From: Asterias rubens
Taxonomy: Eukaryota > Echinodermata > Asteroidea > Forcipulatida > Asteriidae
Assembly: GCF_902459465.1 (NCBI RefSeq)
Contig: NC_047065.1
Coordinates: 248,001 to 312,000 of the forward strand
DNA: 64,000 bases
Direction: 5' to 3'
Shown here: piece by piece, positions 28,201-35,231 of the stretch
Layout: each line of letters opens with the position of its first letter
Numbering within the stretch: the first letter of the stretch is position 1
Made by a program: the position numbers and the translations under genes
Notes under the pieces: generated by a model
Databases searched by the model: none
What the model saw: only the letters and a program-made list of their open reading frames with translations
Told to the model about the DNA's origin: nothing

Positions 28201-29790
28201 CAGTGTGTGATAATTGTAGGTTATTGACTTCAACTGTCTATGAGATATTGCTGAATACTTTCAGTAGACTTTGGTAGCCTATCAAATACTGAGGTTTGTG
28301 GCCACTCCTTCCTATTCAGCAATGGTCGACCGTGTAATGATCTATTTGTCTGTTACATTTGTCATCTCATAAAATTTATCTATTGATTCATTGAGTGATT
28401 CATTTATCGATAAATTCTCTTTGCTTATGTTTGTAGAATAAATGATGCACCGACGAAAGGTTTTGAAAAAGATGTCGGTACAAAAACAACGATGCGGATG
28501 TGTTACCCGGAGAGTGCGTTTACCAAATCGGAGCAATTCTCAGGAGACTGGCTTCTCCTACTAATGGTGTTTAAGCCACTGGATCTCACATGGCTTCAGA
28601 CCGTTTCCCAGGGCAAGAAAATGGTAAAGATGCTCAGAAGGTTTGGGCAATTGGGAAGAGACCTGGGCAAGTCTATGGTTGTATCTAAAATGGCAGCTAT
28701 AACTTAATGTACAACCAATGCTGAAGATGTTGCTAACAATATTGCATCTACTCAGTACACAAATGTAATCCGTAAATTCCGTACACAGTTCCGCCACAAT
28801 ACCCAACTCATGCTGATGAATAAGTTCAAGTGGTTGGTCAACTCCATGCAAAATGTTACCAAGAGTAGAAAGCTTTATTCTTTAATTGTATTATTTTTCT
28901 TCTTTGTCTCATAAAGGAAAGTAATAAAGGTTTCTGGAAAAAGATTGCTACGTCTGTACCAAAGAAGCCTGAGGATTTCCGTATCCTCAATCCGTCCATT
29001 TTACGAGAGGCTGGATTTGACATTATCGGATTGCCGGTTAGTGAAGGCAAACTTGGCAAGGTAAGGAAAGACAGACTCTGTGAGTGCTTTTTGTATAGAA
29101 GACAAAAAACAAAAAAAGGGAGATTGCCAACTTTAGGGCTAAATGGCTCAGTTGTTAGAGTGCCGACACGTTAATCTGTAGGTTATCGGTTTACATCTTG
29201 CTCTTTTCCAATCTTCTTTGTTCAGCCCAAATTTATATAAAAAAATAAAGAAAACATTTTTGTTGTAGTTTTAAATTTCAAGGTATGCTTACTTGTTGTG
29301 TGATTGTGTGTATATTCCTATGTGGCTCAATTCAATTTCTTATTCTTGCTTTTCCACAGCAGTGCATTGTGGGCTCTGTTTTCTCAACGTTTATTAGTAT
29401 TTAGAGAATTTCTTTGGTAAATAGTGGGTTCTTTTGTATGATAACTACATGTGCTAGCCACATACTGTGTCTTATGAGAAAGTGTTATGATTCTTGTTGT
29501 GATTTTTCTGCCATATAACAGAGGTCTCCTTTCTCTGTACACAGAATGTACCAACATCTGGTTGTGTGGCCATCATGTTAGCGTTACGTTTCTGTGATGA
29601 GGTGGCGGTAGCAGGCTTCGGGTATGATACCAGTCGACCCAACTCCCCGTTACACTACTATGATAAACTGAAGATGAGTGAGATTAAACGCTCATGGACT
29701 CACAGTGTAGACAAAGAGCAGAGAATGCTGTACCAATTAGTGGACCAAGGAGTGATTCAGGACCTTACAGGGGGGTTATTGAGATCATAG
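1171..29790 (+). CDS. ST3GAL3: ST3GAL3-like beta-galactoside alpha-2,3-sialyltransferase (5' anchor exon outside window)
   Basis: Type II Golgi enzyme family that transfers sialic acid from CMP-Neu5Ac to terminal galactose in alpha-2,3 linkage. Coding exons: 1171-1269, 12829-12895, 21156-21275, 22726-22803, 25144-25238, 25795-25858, 26148-26243, 28437-28623, 28917-29060, 29545-29790 (TAG stop). All junctions are GT-AG and every phase matches, giving 397 residues plus a partial codon. Motif L (CVIVGNGG ... DVVIRINDAP ... TKTTMRMCYPES) lies at about visible residues 178-225; motif S (VPTSGCVAIMLALRFCDEV) at 318-337; motif III HYYD at His353; motif VS His369/Glu374. The stretches RILNP, GLPVSEG and AVAGFGYD with LHYY read like vertebrate ST3GAL3 rather than ST3GAL4/5. 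The stem carries five N-glycosylation sequons (NAS, NVT, NRS, NIS, NTS). No transmembrane segment is present; exon 1 begins in phase 1, so the anchor exon should lie upstream. Family assignment is confident, exact orthology less so. Confidence 0.93.
1676..1775 (-). mobile_element. tRNA-derived SINE fragment
   Basis: On the minus strand an A-box-like GGTTCAGTTGGTAAAGCGC is followed about 30 bases later by a B-box-like AGTTCAAATCC, then a TTTGTCTTTGTTCA tail. The same arrangement occurs on the plus strand at 29137-29245, which indicates a dispersed family rather than a tRNA gene. There is no full cloverleaf. Confidence 0.6.
4374..4489. repeat. Two-copy 56-bp tandem duplication
   Basis: GCATGACATTAGCATGACGG and the following bases to AACTGCTAA occur at 4374 and again at 4430. 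Intronic in the ST3GAL gene; otherwise 1270-5290 holds only AT-rich intron sequence with no recognisable exon. Confidence 0.85.
5291..5352 (+). mobile_element. tRNA-derived SINE head abutting the 45/33-bp array
   Basis: GGTCGGCTCAGTGG (A-box-like) and GTTTGAATCC (B-box-like) are spaced as in a tRNA-derived SINE. The composite minisatellite begins directly after the B box. Confidence 0.45.
5352..7285. repeat. Composite minisatellite of 45-bp and 33-bp units with 300-bp higher-order repeat
   Basis: All units share TTGCAATATGGATTGGGATT followed by AACAGTCCC. Long units (45 bp) start ACCTCAGATCAGAG; short units (33 bp) start TACC. Both lengths are multiples of three without a stop, so two plus-strand frames stay open for almost 700 codons; this is a by-product of unit length, not a protein. 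Blocks near 5941-6240 repeat identically near 6241-6540, so a 300-bp higher-order unit was itself duplicated. Intronic in ST3GAL. Confidence 0.97.
8726..9085. repeat. 73-bp tandem array, 5 copies
   Basis: TTCGGTGGTAATTGTGATTT recurs at 8731, 8804, 8877, 8950 and 9023. Each unit includes TTTTTAACAGG, a good 3' splice-site look-alike on the sense strand of the host intron. Confidence 0.95.
10120..10195 (+). mobile_element. Possible tRNA-derived SINE fragment after a poly-G run
   Basis: GTGGTCTAGTGGTTAACCG resembles a tRNA A box and follows a long G run. The B box is weak (TGGATCCAAAT). A minus-strand relative with GGTCTAGTGGTTGC and GGCTCAAATCC is near 32815-32862. Confidence 0.4.
10362..11042. 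repeat. 30-bp tandem array, about 22.7 copies
   Basis: Unit GGGTTATTTGCTAGTACGGT followed by CAATAAGTTT. Because 30 is divisible by three, open frames exist on both strands (244 and 271 codons); these are artefacts. Variant copies (ACAG, ACGATGAA) cluster at the 5' edge and at 10618 and 10828. Intronic in ST3GAL. Confidence 0.97.
11161..11483. repeat. 31-bp tandem array, about 10.4 copies
   Basis: Unit TAGAGTGGGTATTAAACCTG followed by CAAACATTGAC, starting at 11161 and 11192 and so on, only about 120 bp after the 30-bp array. Two single-base variants (CACTGAC, TAGATTGGG) mark internal copies. Confidence 0.96.
11880..12003 (+). mobile_element. Fragment of the TTAA-flanked miniature transposon (family A)
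   Basis: The order TTTCTCTAAAACTACATTAC, AATGTTTTATAATAT, GGCAGCTCTCCAGTGC and TTTATGGTCATTA matches the 3' half of the full copy at 22081-22457. Both termini are missing or degraded. Confidence 0.6.
12829..12895 (+). CDS. ST3GAL3: Candidate ST3GAL stem exon, glycine-rich
   Basis: Bounded by ttgaag| and GATCG|gtaag. Encodes a short Gly-rich stretch (PNRGNFGGGIKVGGTVAVPI). Entry phase matches the exon at 1171-1269 and exit phase matches 21156. I recognise no domain; it would sit in the luminal stem. The intron before it is 11.6 kb and holds most of the 5' minisatellites. Confidence 0.6.
12966..13085. repeat. Two-copy direct repeat (83-bp spacing)
   Basis: GTGTGAGGATATTACTCCTT followed by AATACTGGATAG occurs near 12970 and 13053, immediately downstream of the ST3GAL exon at 12829-12895. 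Confidence 0.85.
15785..15937. mobile_element. Palindromic MITE with 34-bp terminal inverted repeats
   Basis: Left end CTGGGGTGGATTTAACAAAG and right end CTTTGTGAAATCGACCCCAG are inverted repeats, matching at about 31 of 34 positions when extended. The interior is full of TAGGAC/GTCCTA blocks and could fold into one long hairpin. A diverged copy is at about 30527-30684. No coding capacity. Confidence 0.8.
17180..17815 (+). mobile_element. Miniature transposon (family B) interrupted by a 34-bp array
   Basis: Begins with the terminal-type block TATGCTTTTGGTAATTGCTC, then GGTTAGAAGCCT, GATAGTATAAAGCATTTTGA and GAAACATTT. The same order occurs on the minus strand at 42595-42750. At the CTCAGATTGTGTATTCC position the copy enters a 13-copy array. 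The right end is not clear. Confidence 0.55.
17365..17808. repeat. 34-bp tandem array, 13 copies, each with a hairpin
   Basis: Each unit contains GTGTATTCC, TATTTG and GGAATACAC: a perfect 9-bp inverted repeat with a 6-base loop, then TCCTCAGATT. The unit is not divisible by three yet all three plus frames stay open. Singletons of CTCAGATTGTGTATTCC occur near 35797 and, reversed, near 42603. Confidence 0.97.
18355..18517. mobile_element. Probable MITE, about 160 bp
   Basis: Left GGGCCAAATTTCATAGCACT and right AGCTCTTTGAAATTGGGCTC form imperfect terminal inverted repeats. Interior AT-rich and non-coding. Similar TTTCATAGAGCTGCTTA ends occur near 13707. Confidence 0.5.
20866..21050 (+). other. 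C/T-rich low-complexity tract ahead of an ST3GAL exon
   Basis: About 180 bases of almost pure C/T with scattered A (CCCTCCCC, CCACCCT, CCCTAACCCC). It ends about 100 bases upstream of the NAGNAG acceptor at 21156. It resembles an extended polypyrimidine tract; whether it influences splicing is inference. Confidence 0.6.
21156..21275 (+). CDS. ST3GAL3: ST3GAL stem exon with tandem NAGNAG acceptor
   Basis: Follows an extended C/T-rich stretch. The acceptor reads aagcag, so splicing at 21156 or 21159 are both in frame and differ by one serine codon. The exon encodes a polar segment with an NAS sequon and ends GATAGGAG|gtaag in phase 2, matching the next exon at 22726. Confidence 0.7.
22081..22457 (+). 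mobile_element. Complete TTAA-flanked miniature DNA transposon (family A)
   Basis: Left terminus AGGAACTGGACACTATTGGT, right terminus ACCAATAGTGTCCACTGCCT: near-perfect inverted repeats, flanked on both sides by TTAA (22077-22080, 22458-22461). TTAA duplication is characteristic of piggyBac-type elements; no transposase is present. Relatives in the window: 23204-23425, 48560-49889 (minus), 54876-55284, 57691-58053, 60301-60642. Confidence 0.8.
23204..23425 (+). mobile_element. Truncated family A miniature transposon
   Basis: TTAA then AGGCACTGGACATGTGTTTT, the interior ACTTGGTGTATCCC and AGCTCAATTGGTCATCGAAG, stopping after TTTCTCAAAAACTATGTCA. The 3' terminus is absent. Confidence 0.75.
23742..24614. 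repeat. 58-bp purine-rich tandem array, 15 copies
   Basis: Unit starts GGTAGAAAGAAACCAGCAAT and includes GGCCCAAGAAGGAGTCATTC. About two thirds purine on the ST3GAL sense strand. Variants alternate CAGC/CAAC and GGTATGG/GGTCTGG; one copy near 24425 carries a 2-base GT insertion. Lies between the exons at 22803 and 25144. Confidence 0.97.
24800..24905 (+). mobile_element. Family B miniature transposon fragment
   Basis: TTTGGTAATCACTCTTAAAA, GACAGCAGCTTTTGAGAATA and CACTTTGAATAATGTGGTAA follow the order seen at 17180-17310. A shorter related piece is at 45075-45145. Confidence 0.5.
26148..26243 (+). CDS. ST3GAL3: ST3GAL exon carrying the first half of sialyl motif L
   Basis: Encodes RCVIVGNGGVIKDTAVGQ and DNFDVVIR, the CMP-sialic-acid-binding half of motif L, including the cysteine that in the family pairs with a motif S cysteine. 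It splits mid-codon (AG|A, Arg) before 28437, where the second half (INDAPTKGFEKDVGTKTTMR) resumes. A LINE fragment begins within about 15 bases of its donor. Confidence 0.95.
26250..26474 (+). mobile_element. 3' end of a non-LTR retrotransposon (LINE) ORF2 fragment
   Basis: The frame encodes GGAFSNIAPRLWKSLPKDLK then LFQQKLKTHSF and a stop at 26472-26474. This (A/G)FS-x-APRLWNSLP-type tail is typical of the extreme C-terminus of CR1/Jockey-type reverse transcriptase ORFs. Only the tail is present, so the copy is dead on arrival. It starts within about 15 bases of the donor of the ST3GAL motif L exon. Confidence 0.75.
27934..28101. repeat. 42-bp tandem array, 4 copies
   Basis: ACTTCAGTCATGATGTACAG and the rest of the unit to TTTGATGAT repeat exactly four times with one variant (CATAATG). 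Intronic in ST3GAL, 336 bp before the second motif L exon. Confidence 0.96.
29137..29245 (+). mobile_element. tRNA-derived SINE fragment
   Basis: AATGGCTCAGTTGTTAGAGT (A-box-like) and ATCGGTTTACATC (degenerate B box) followed by CTTCTTTGTTCAGCCCAAAT; same layout as the minus-strand copy at 1676-1775. Intronic, 77 bp after an ST3GAL exon. Confidence 0.55.
29545..29790 (+). CDS. ST3GAL3: ST3GAL terminal exon: sialyl motifs S, III and VS
   Basis: Begins after gtacacag. Encodes motif S, the HYYD motif III and the HSVDKE motif VS (the family's general-base histidine region), then ends LTGGLLRS and TAG. The end aligns in length with vertebrate ST3GAL3, so the C-terminus is complete. Confidence 0.95.
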   Translation, partial: NVPTSGCVAIMLALRFCDEVAVAGFGYDTSRPNSPLHYYDKLKMSEIKRSWTHSVDKEQRMLYQLVDQGVIQDLTGGLLRS

Positions 29791-30124
29791 CGATAATGGG
29801 GATCCTTGACTCGTTATAACCTACTATAGTCTGATGTGTTATGCAATAACCCTCTCTTCTGTACAAGACTCAACAATCGTTTAAGACTTGCCCTCCCATC
29901 ATTTGAACATTCAACCTTGATGGCATTAGTTCAGCAACGCAGTAACTGGAGCAAGCATACAAGCTTCGTTTAATATGTTTGACGTTATCAATGTTAGCCT
30001 GGCTGCATACAGGTTTTGCTGTCACCGATGAAGATGACGCAAAGCCAAAGATTCCTAACTTGCCGCTTACTCAATATGTGTTAATAACATTTCTGCTTCT
30101 CTTACGGTACGGTTGGGGCAAACA

Positions 30125-30130
30125 AATAAA
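30125..30130 (+). terminator. Candidate polyadenylation signal for ST3GAL
   Basis: First AATAAA downstream of the TAG at 29790, giving a 3' UTR of about 350 bases. Others exist further downstream; use is unproven. Confidence 0.4.
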
Positions 30131-30526
30131 ATATATAAAAAGGACTATCAACTTTTTGTAAATGGTCTATGGAATGTTTTTTCTCTGGTTAATGTGCCAA
30201 CGATGAATCTTATAAAGAAGAAAGGAGGTTGAGAAACATTGCGCCTATTCTGTGTATATAATGGAAGCAACCAGGAAATGTGAAGAGTAATAACTTGCGC
30301 TGTGGTTGTGAACCGCCTGAGGTGAACTGAGTTGCATCCGGACGTAGAACCACTGTGGATGGGTGGACCATCCATCAGGATTAAGGACCAAGAATACTTT
30401 TAATGAATATGATGTTTGCATCGAGGATAAATAATATTGTATTTTTGACCATTACAGCGGGGTGTAATAAGCACTGTGTACAAGGTGAACAAATAGGTTA
30501 CTGTGGTCCAGCTCTTAGACTGCTGA

Positions 30527-30684
30527 AGCAGATTTCACAAAGCGCTAGGATTAAATCCTGTCTCGAGTTAAAATGAGTAACCGGTCATCAATTAGGATGG
30601 TTCAATGCGTCCTAACGCCTTGGTCAACTCGTCCTAAGATAAATCCTAAGTTAGAAAGAGTTTGGTGAAATCAACGGCTGGACT
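30527..30684. mobile_element. Second, diverged copy of the palindromic MITE
   Basis: GATTTCACAAAGCGCTAGGA at the left and AAGAGTTTGGTGAAATCAAC at the right mirror the termini of 15785-15937, with CTCGAGTTA and CGTCCTAA blocks inside. A tRNA-like fragment with GGTTTGAATCC follows at once. Confidence 0.65.
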
Positions 30685-30688
30685 TGCA

Positions 30689-30760
30689 ATTACAAGGTTG
30701 TGGGTTTGAATCCACCAAGCTAACTGCTGATTTCACAATGACTACATCATTTCTTGATTT
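30689..30760 (+). mobile_element. SINE-like fragment shared with 47315-47400
   Basis: ACAAGGTTGTGGGTTTGAAT followed by AAGCTAACTGCTGATTTCAC reappears in reverse complement at 47315-47400 inside DGAT1. The B-box-like core suggests tRNA derivation. Confidence 0.5.
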
Positions 30761-33700
30761 TTACAATTCTTTAGACGTCAAACCAATGTTTGTATGAGAG
30801 AGATTTGCTTTTGCCACCTTGTGTTTATATCCACTTGTTGGAGTTTGCCAAATTCCCTTGACCAAAAGATCATCTAAACAAACTTGGATGGGATTCGAAC
30901 CCACCACACCAGTGTTCTTTTACACTGAGTTGAAGTGTGTTTTTTCCTTTCTTTTTTTGAAATATTGTTTTAACAAAAGTTGCTGCCTTTTGGAAATATA
31001 TGGTAAATTTTATTTTATAACAGCTCTATACACAAGTTGCTATTTAAAAACTATGTGATAATCAGGGGGATCTTACCCTTAAAAATCAGGGTGTAGGATG
31101 TTGCTTGGCCTAATATTACTTACTAAATTCAATCCGCTAAGCAAAGGAGTAACAAGGTACCAGTTGCACTGAAATGGTATTTTGGCTGTTACCTCTTTTC
31201 AGCTAAGTAAAAAAACTTTGGGGTTTTCCAAGCGTATAGCTAGCCATCTATCTTGGTGTGAGACAGTTGTTAAAATTAATTTGTGTCTTTTGAAGAAAGA
31301 ATTTTAAAAGGACCTTGTATTTTTAAATCGATAGTAGTCAAGTTTGCTTATTGACTCTCAAAAAGGGTGGAAGGGTTGTAGGACTTTCCCCAAGCGTATA
31401 AGATTTTGGTCATTTTTAATGTTGTGGTTTGCTTGTTTATCATTTCTGCTCTCCTCTTATTGGTTTAGAGTCATTCTTCAAGGAAAATGTGCAAAGATCC
31501 TTTGAAAATTTCCCCAAAGATTTTTGTATTCAATTAACTGAGGCTCTTGTAAATCACAGTAATGTACAAACAAATAATCTAATCAAAAATTAAAACACAT
31601 TGAAAGTGTAGAGTAGAAAGTGTAAATATACAGACAGAGTAAATATTTTCAGACTTGCCATGATTAGTTTTTCAAATTTATGCTCTTAATTTTGGATTTG
31701 TTGTTCTATAAAATTGTTTTATTATGAATATTTTACAAAGTTTCTTTCACATTTTGTGTGTATGCATATTGCTCTAAGTTGGGGCTTGTTTGAAACTTGT
31801 CGGAAATGCTTTACCCATTTAGGGGAAGAAGAATATTACAAAGAAAAATGTCAAATCAGTTTTTGTTTTTTTGAAATAAAAAAATCAATGTGCAATGAAA
31901 CAGTCCGTACAAAATTGTATAAAACATTTTTGATAATGAAGTGATTTTTGTAAAGTTATATTTGTTGGTGCCCTCATATTGTTACAGACTTTTATCGCCA
32001 GTGTGGTTCAGTAACTTTTCTGTGAGTGCTAGAGTGAAGCCCACTACCAACGAAAGAGTACAATTACTTGGTAGTTCTTTTACCTGAGGTGTAAGTATCT
32101 CCACCATACAGAGGTTCAAATCCTACTCATTCTATTGTCTACATTTCCATGAATAAGAAACTACCCAATTATGGGTTGTAGTGGATTCCATTTTCTTTAT
32201 CAGCTTTGTTTGAATACAGTCTTGTTAAGTTGACATGATGTTGGAATTAATGTTCAACACTTTAAGGGTTGTACTTGAGCAGAGTTTTATGAAGTGCCAA
32301 TACTAAACAAAAACAGTAGACGTCATTACTGAGCCATATAGATGTGTCCAAACAAAGAGCAGCCATGAACATATATATATATAATTTTGTTCAACTTGAG
32401 TTTATACATTGTTAGGACAGTAATTAATAGTTTGGTTTTATCCAATTTTAGTACATTAAGTTGTTATAAGGCAGGAATTATTAGGCTGTTTTTGCATGCT
32501 TTGGTACATTTAGTTGTTCAACAGTAGTTACTATTTGATTTCCTTGTTTTAAGACCTGAAGTAGATGGGCGCTGAGTTTTATTTATTTTTTTGCCTATTA
32601 AGTTTTACAGGGACATGTATAAACAATATTGTTACTCAGTGCGCTCTGATTGGGGGGGGGGGGGGATTCGCGTGGGAATCAAAACCAAGACGTTCTGAAG
32701 TTGAGATGTTTTCCTAAGTTGTGACAACTTGTGGTAAAAAAACATTTTTTCAGAAAGTGAAAAAAAAACAATTTGCTCACAGAGGGTGTCAGACTCAACT
32801 GCACATTTGGAGTTATGCTAGGATTTGAGCCCAAATGGCGTCCAGCAACCACTAGACCAAAGAAACTGGTCCCTCTATGTCCCAACTCTCTGAATACACA
32901 GCTCGGACAGAAACACCAAACTGTGCTTAGCGATCTTCCTGTTCTATGGGATTGCTGTAGTAACTTTTTATTCAATTCATTCAAAACAAAACAATTTCCT
33001 GATTTACTCTCACATTTTAACAACAGTAATTGGTTCATCTACATATAACCAAATATAAGCAAAAGAAAATAGATTATATACATAATTTATATGTCAAGGT
33101 AAACCATTATTACGGTTAAGAATCTGCATTTTTTTTCAAAATTTCAAGTTTTAATTGTGAAATTCCCATGTTTTGTTAAGATTATTGTTTGTTACAGGCA
33201 TCTTTGATGTTAAATAATAAATCTTTTATATACAAAACAGCAACAAAGTTTTCTTGTCTTTGTTAAGAACATTAAAAACAGTGGTTAACGTTGTTATTCA
33301 AACAACAAGATAAACTCACTGCAATTCGCTGCAAGGTATTATAAAATCATCAATCATCTTGGTAAAAAAAAATGATATATAAATATGGCTTAAAGAAACG
33401 TTACAGAAGTGATAAGAAAATAAAACTGTGAAGATCACAGATTTACATCAAACTTACACGGTCTAATGATGCAAAATGTGTAATCGGTTTTTCCCTATTT
33501 TCTCGTGACCCAGATGGCCGATCAGTCTCAAACGTCTACAGGTTCTTCAGATCATGTATATGGAGGATTACATTGACAGCAACTGTTTTGTTAGCAAAAA
33601 CCAATTCTGTAATATTCCTTTAAACCTTCCTTTAAACTATGCCAGCCAGCAATATGATATCATGCGTTGGATGTATCTACACTGTGCACAGTCAACCCTC

Positions 33701-34236
33701 ATACTGTCTGACCATTTACTCTCACCCATTTTGTGTTTTCAAAATGCTATCCTATTCTCATGGGGCAAAAATTTACAAAAGTGCAATTTAAATTTTGATC
33801 ATTTCATAAACAGACACACATTTAAAAAGAATATTGCAAGCATTTACAATCACATTTACTTAAAAATAACATTTGAAAAACAATTATAAAAAGCATCATT
33901 GCATATTCAATCACACACTAAAACTTCTGTAAAGTTTACATCTTTGGGCGAGTCCTCTTTTTCACCAAGCGTCCAAACGCACACATTTATTTCCTACACA
34001 ATAAATAAATAAATAACCCTGGGTAGATCCGTCATTTATGTCCAGCAACTAAAAACTACACTGCATAACAATTCCAAAATCATTAATTATTCAAGCGCAC
34101 ACACAAATATTTCTTTAAAATTACTATCCTCTGGTGGATTCTGTTTGTCAACTTCCTACGCCTTCTCCATCAATAGTCTTCAACCCAGGTCTTTTTTTCA
34201 ACTCCATGAATAATTCTTTACAATAGTGATGAATAA

Positions 34237-34242
34237 TTTATT
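34237..34242 (-). terminator. Candidate polyadenylation signal for TMPPE
   Basis: TTTATT on the plus strand is AATAAA on the minus strand, about 1 kb beyond the stop codon at 35232. Alternatives are at 33986-33991 and 32967-32972; I cannot choose between them. Confidence 0.3.
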
Positions 34243-35231
34243 AGTAATGAATTATGACAAAAGAGCCCCCGAATAAACATTAAAGGTATTTTATAGGATT
34301 GGTGAGGTTTAAAATAAAAAACTGAAAGCTGACTGATTATAATAATTTGTCTTTGTTCAACCTTCAAATATTGTTTATGAAGCTCATACGAGAACCATTT
34401 TTTCAGTTAAATATTTCCCTCCACAATGAAGTTGAACTAGAAAAGTGCATCAGAAAACCTAAAAAACAAAAAGCAAAAGCTGATTTGGTAAATACAAGCA
34501 CATTTATGGCAATGTGTTTACAAAAACATTTTTCACTTGACTCCCACAACGGTGAAAGCCAATTTTGTACTGGTTTGTTATTTCATGTATTTGGCTGATC
34601 ACATGAACACTGTGGGCAACAATTGTCAGCTCTACCAATCCTGTATTATACCTTTGAAAGCTGACCACTAAAAAACAGATTCCCCCTTTTGTTGTTTTCC
34701 CCCACTCAAATCACAAAGGATTATTTTAAAAACTAGGGAACATTTTAAAAGGTGCTAAAAAAGCAAGAAATTGCAAATGTATCTCTAACCCTACTCAATC
34801 TAACCAGTTACAATAAACACAAAGAAAACATAAAGTATTACTTTGTTTCAGCTGGATTTAAGAATTGTTGTTGTTGCAGATGTTAATTGTAAGACCTACT
34901 CTTATAACGGGTCAATAGAGATAATGGCCTCCAAACCACTGGTCATTGCCTTGGTGCTCCCTTGAAATTTTCCTAGTTAGAAGTTTACATTTCCCTCATA
35001 GAGGTGAAGCTTGTACAAGTTACAAGAACCAAATACTGGGCCTGCAGGAGTGAGGACATGTTAGTAGAGATCCTGAGGGGCTTTGGTTAGCTTCAAATGC
35101 AGCATGCCCATTCCAGAGAATCAACTAAACTGGCCTTCAATTGCCCCCTAATCTCCCTTGCCCCTTATTCACCCTTGCACTTCAACCTGCCCCGTCTTCA
35201 ACCTCACCCTGCCCCCAACCTTATAACATCC

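Larger units (their letters stand above)
29791..35231. other. Convergent intergenic region / 3' UTRs of ST3GAL (+) and TMPPE (-)
   Basis: No exon-like conserved frame is seen. It contains the ST3GAL 3' UTR, a palindromic MITE copy (30527-30684), tRNA-like SINE pieces (30689-30760; a strong B box GGTTCGAATCC on the minus strand near 30893), a G17 run near 32650, and AT-rich sequence. The TMPPE 3' UTR must lie just below 35232; its end is not fixed. Open frames in this stretch (for example 33554-33889) resemble nothing I know. Confidence 0.6.

Noticed and set aside
30880..30915. tRNA gene suggested by GGTTCGAATCC (minus strand)
   Set aside because: Only the T-arm region is intact; no A box or acceptor stem pairing at the right distance. 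Treated as a SINE remnant.
33554..33889. 111-codon frame as an independent gene
   Set aside because: No recognisable family, low-complexity AT-rich coding, and it lies where the TMPPE 3' UTR or spacer is expected; kept as non-coding.
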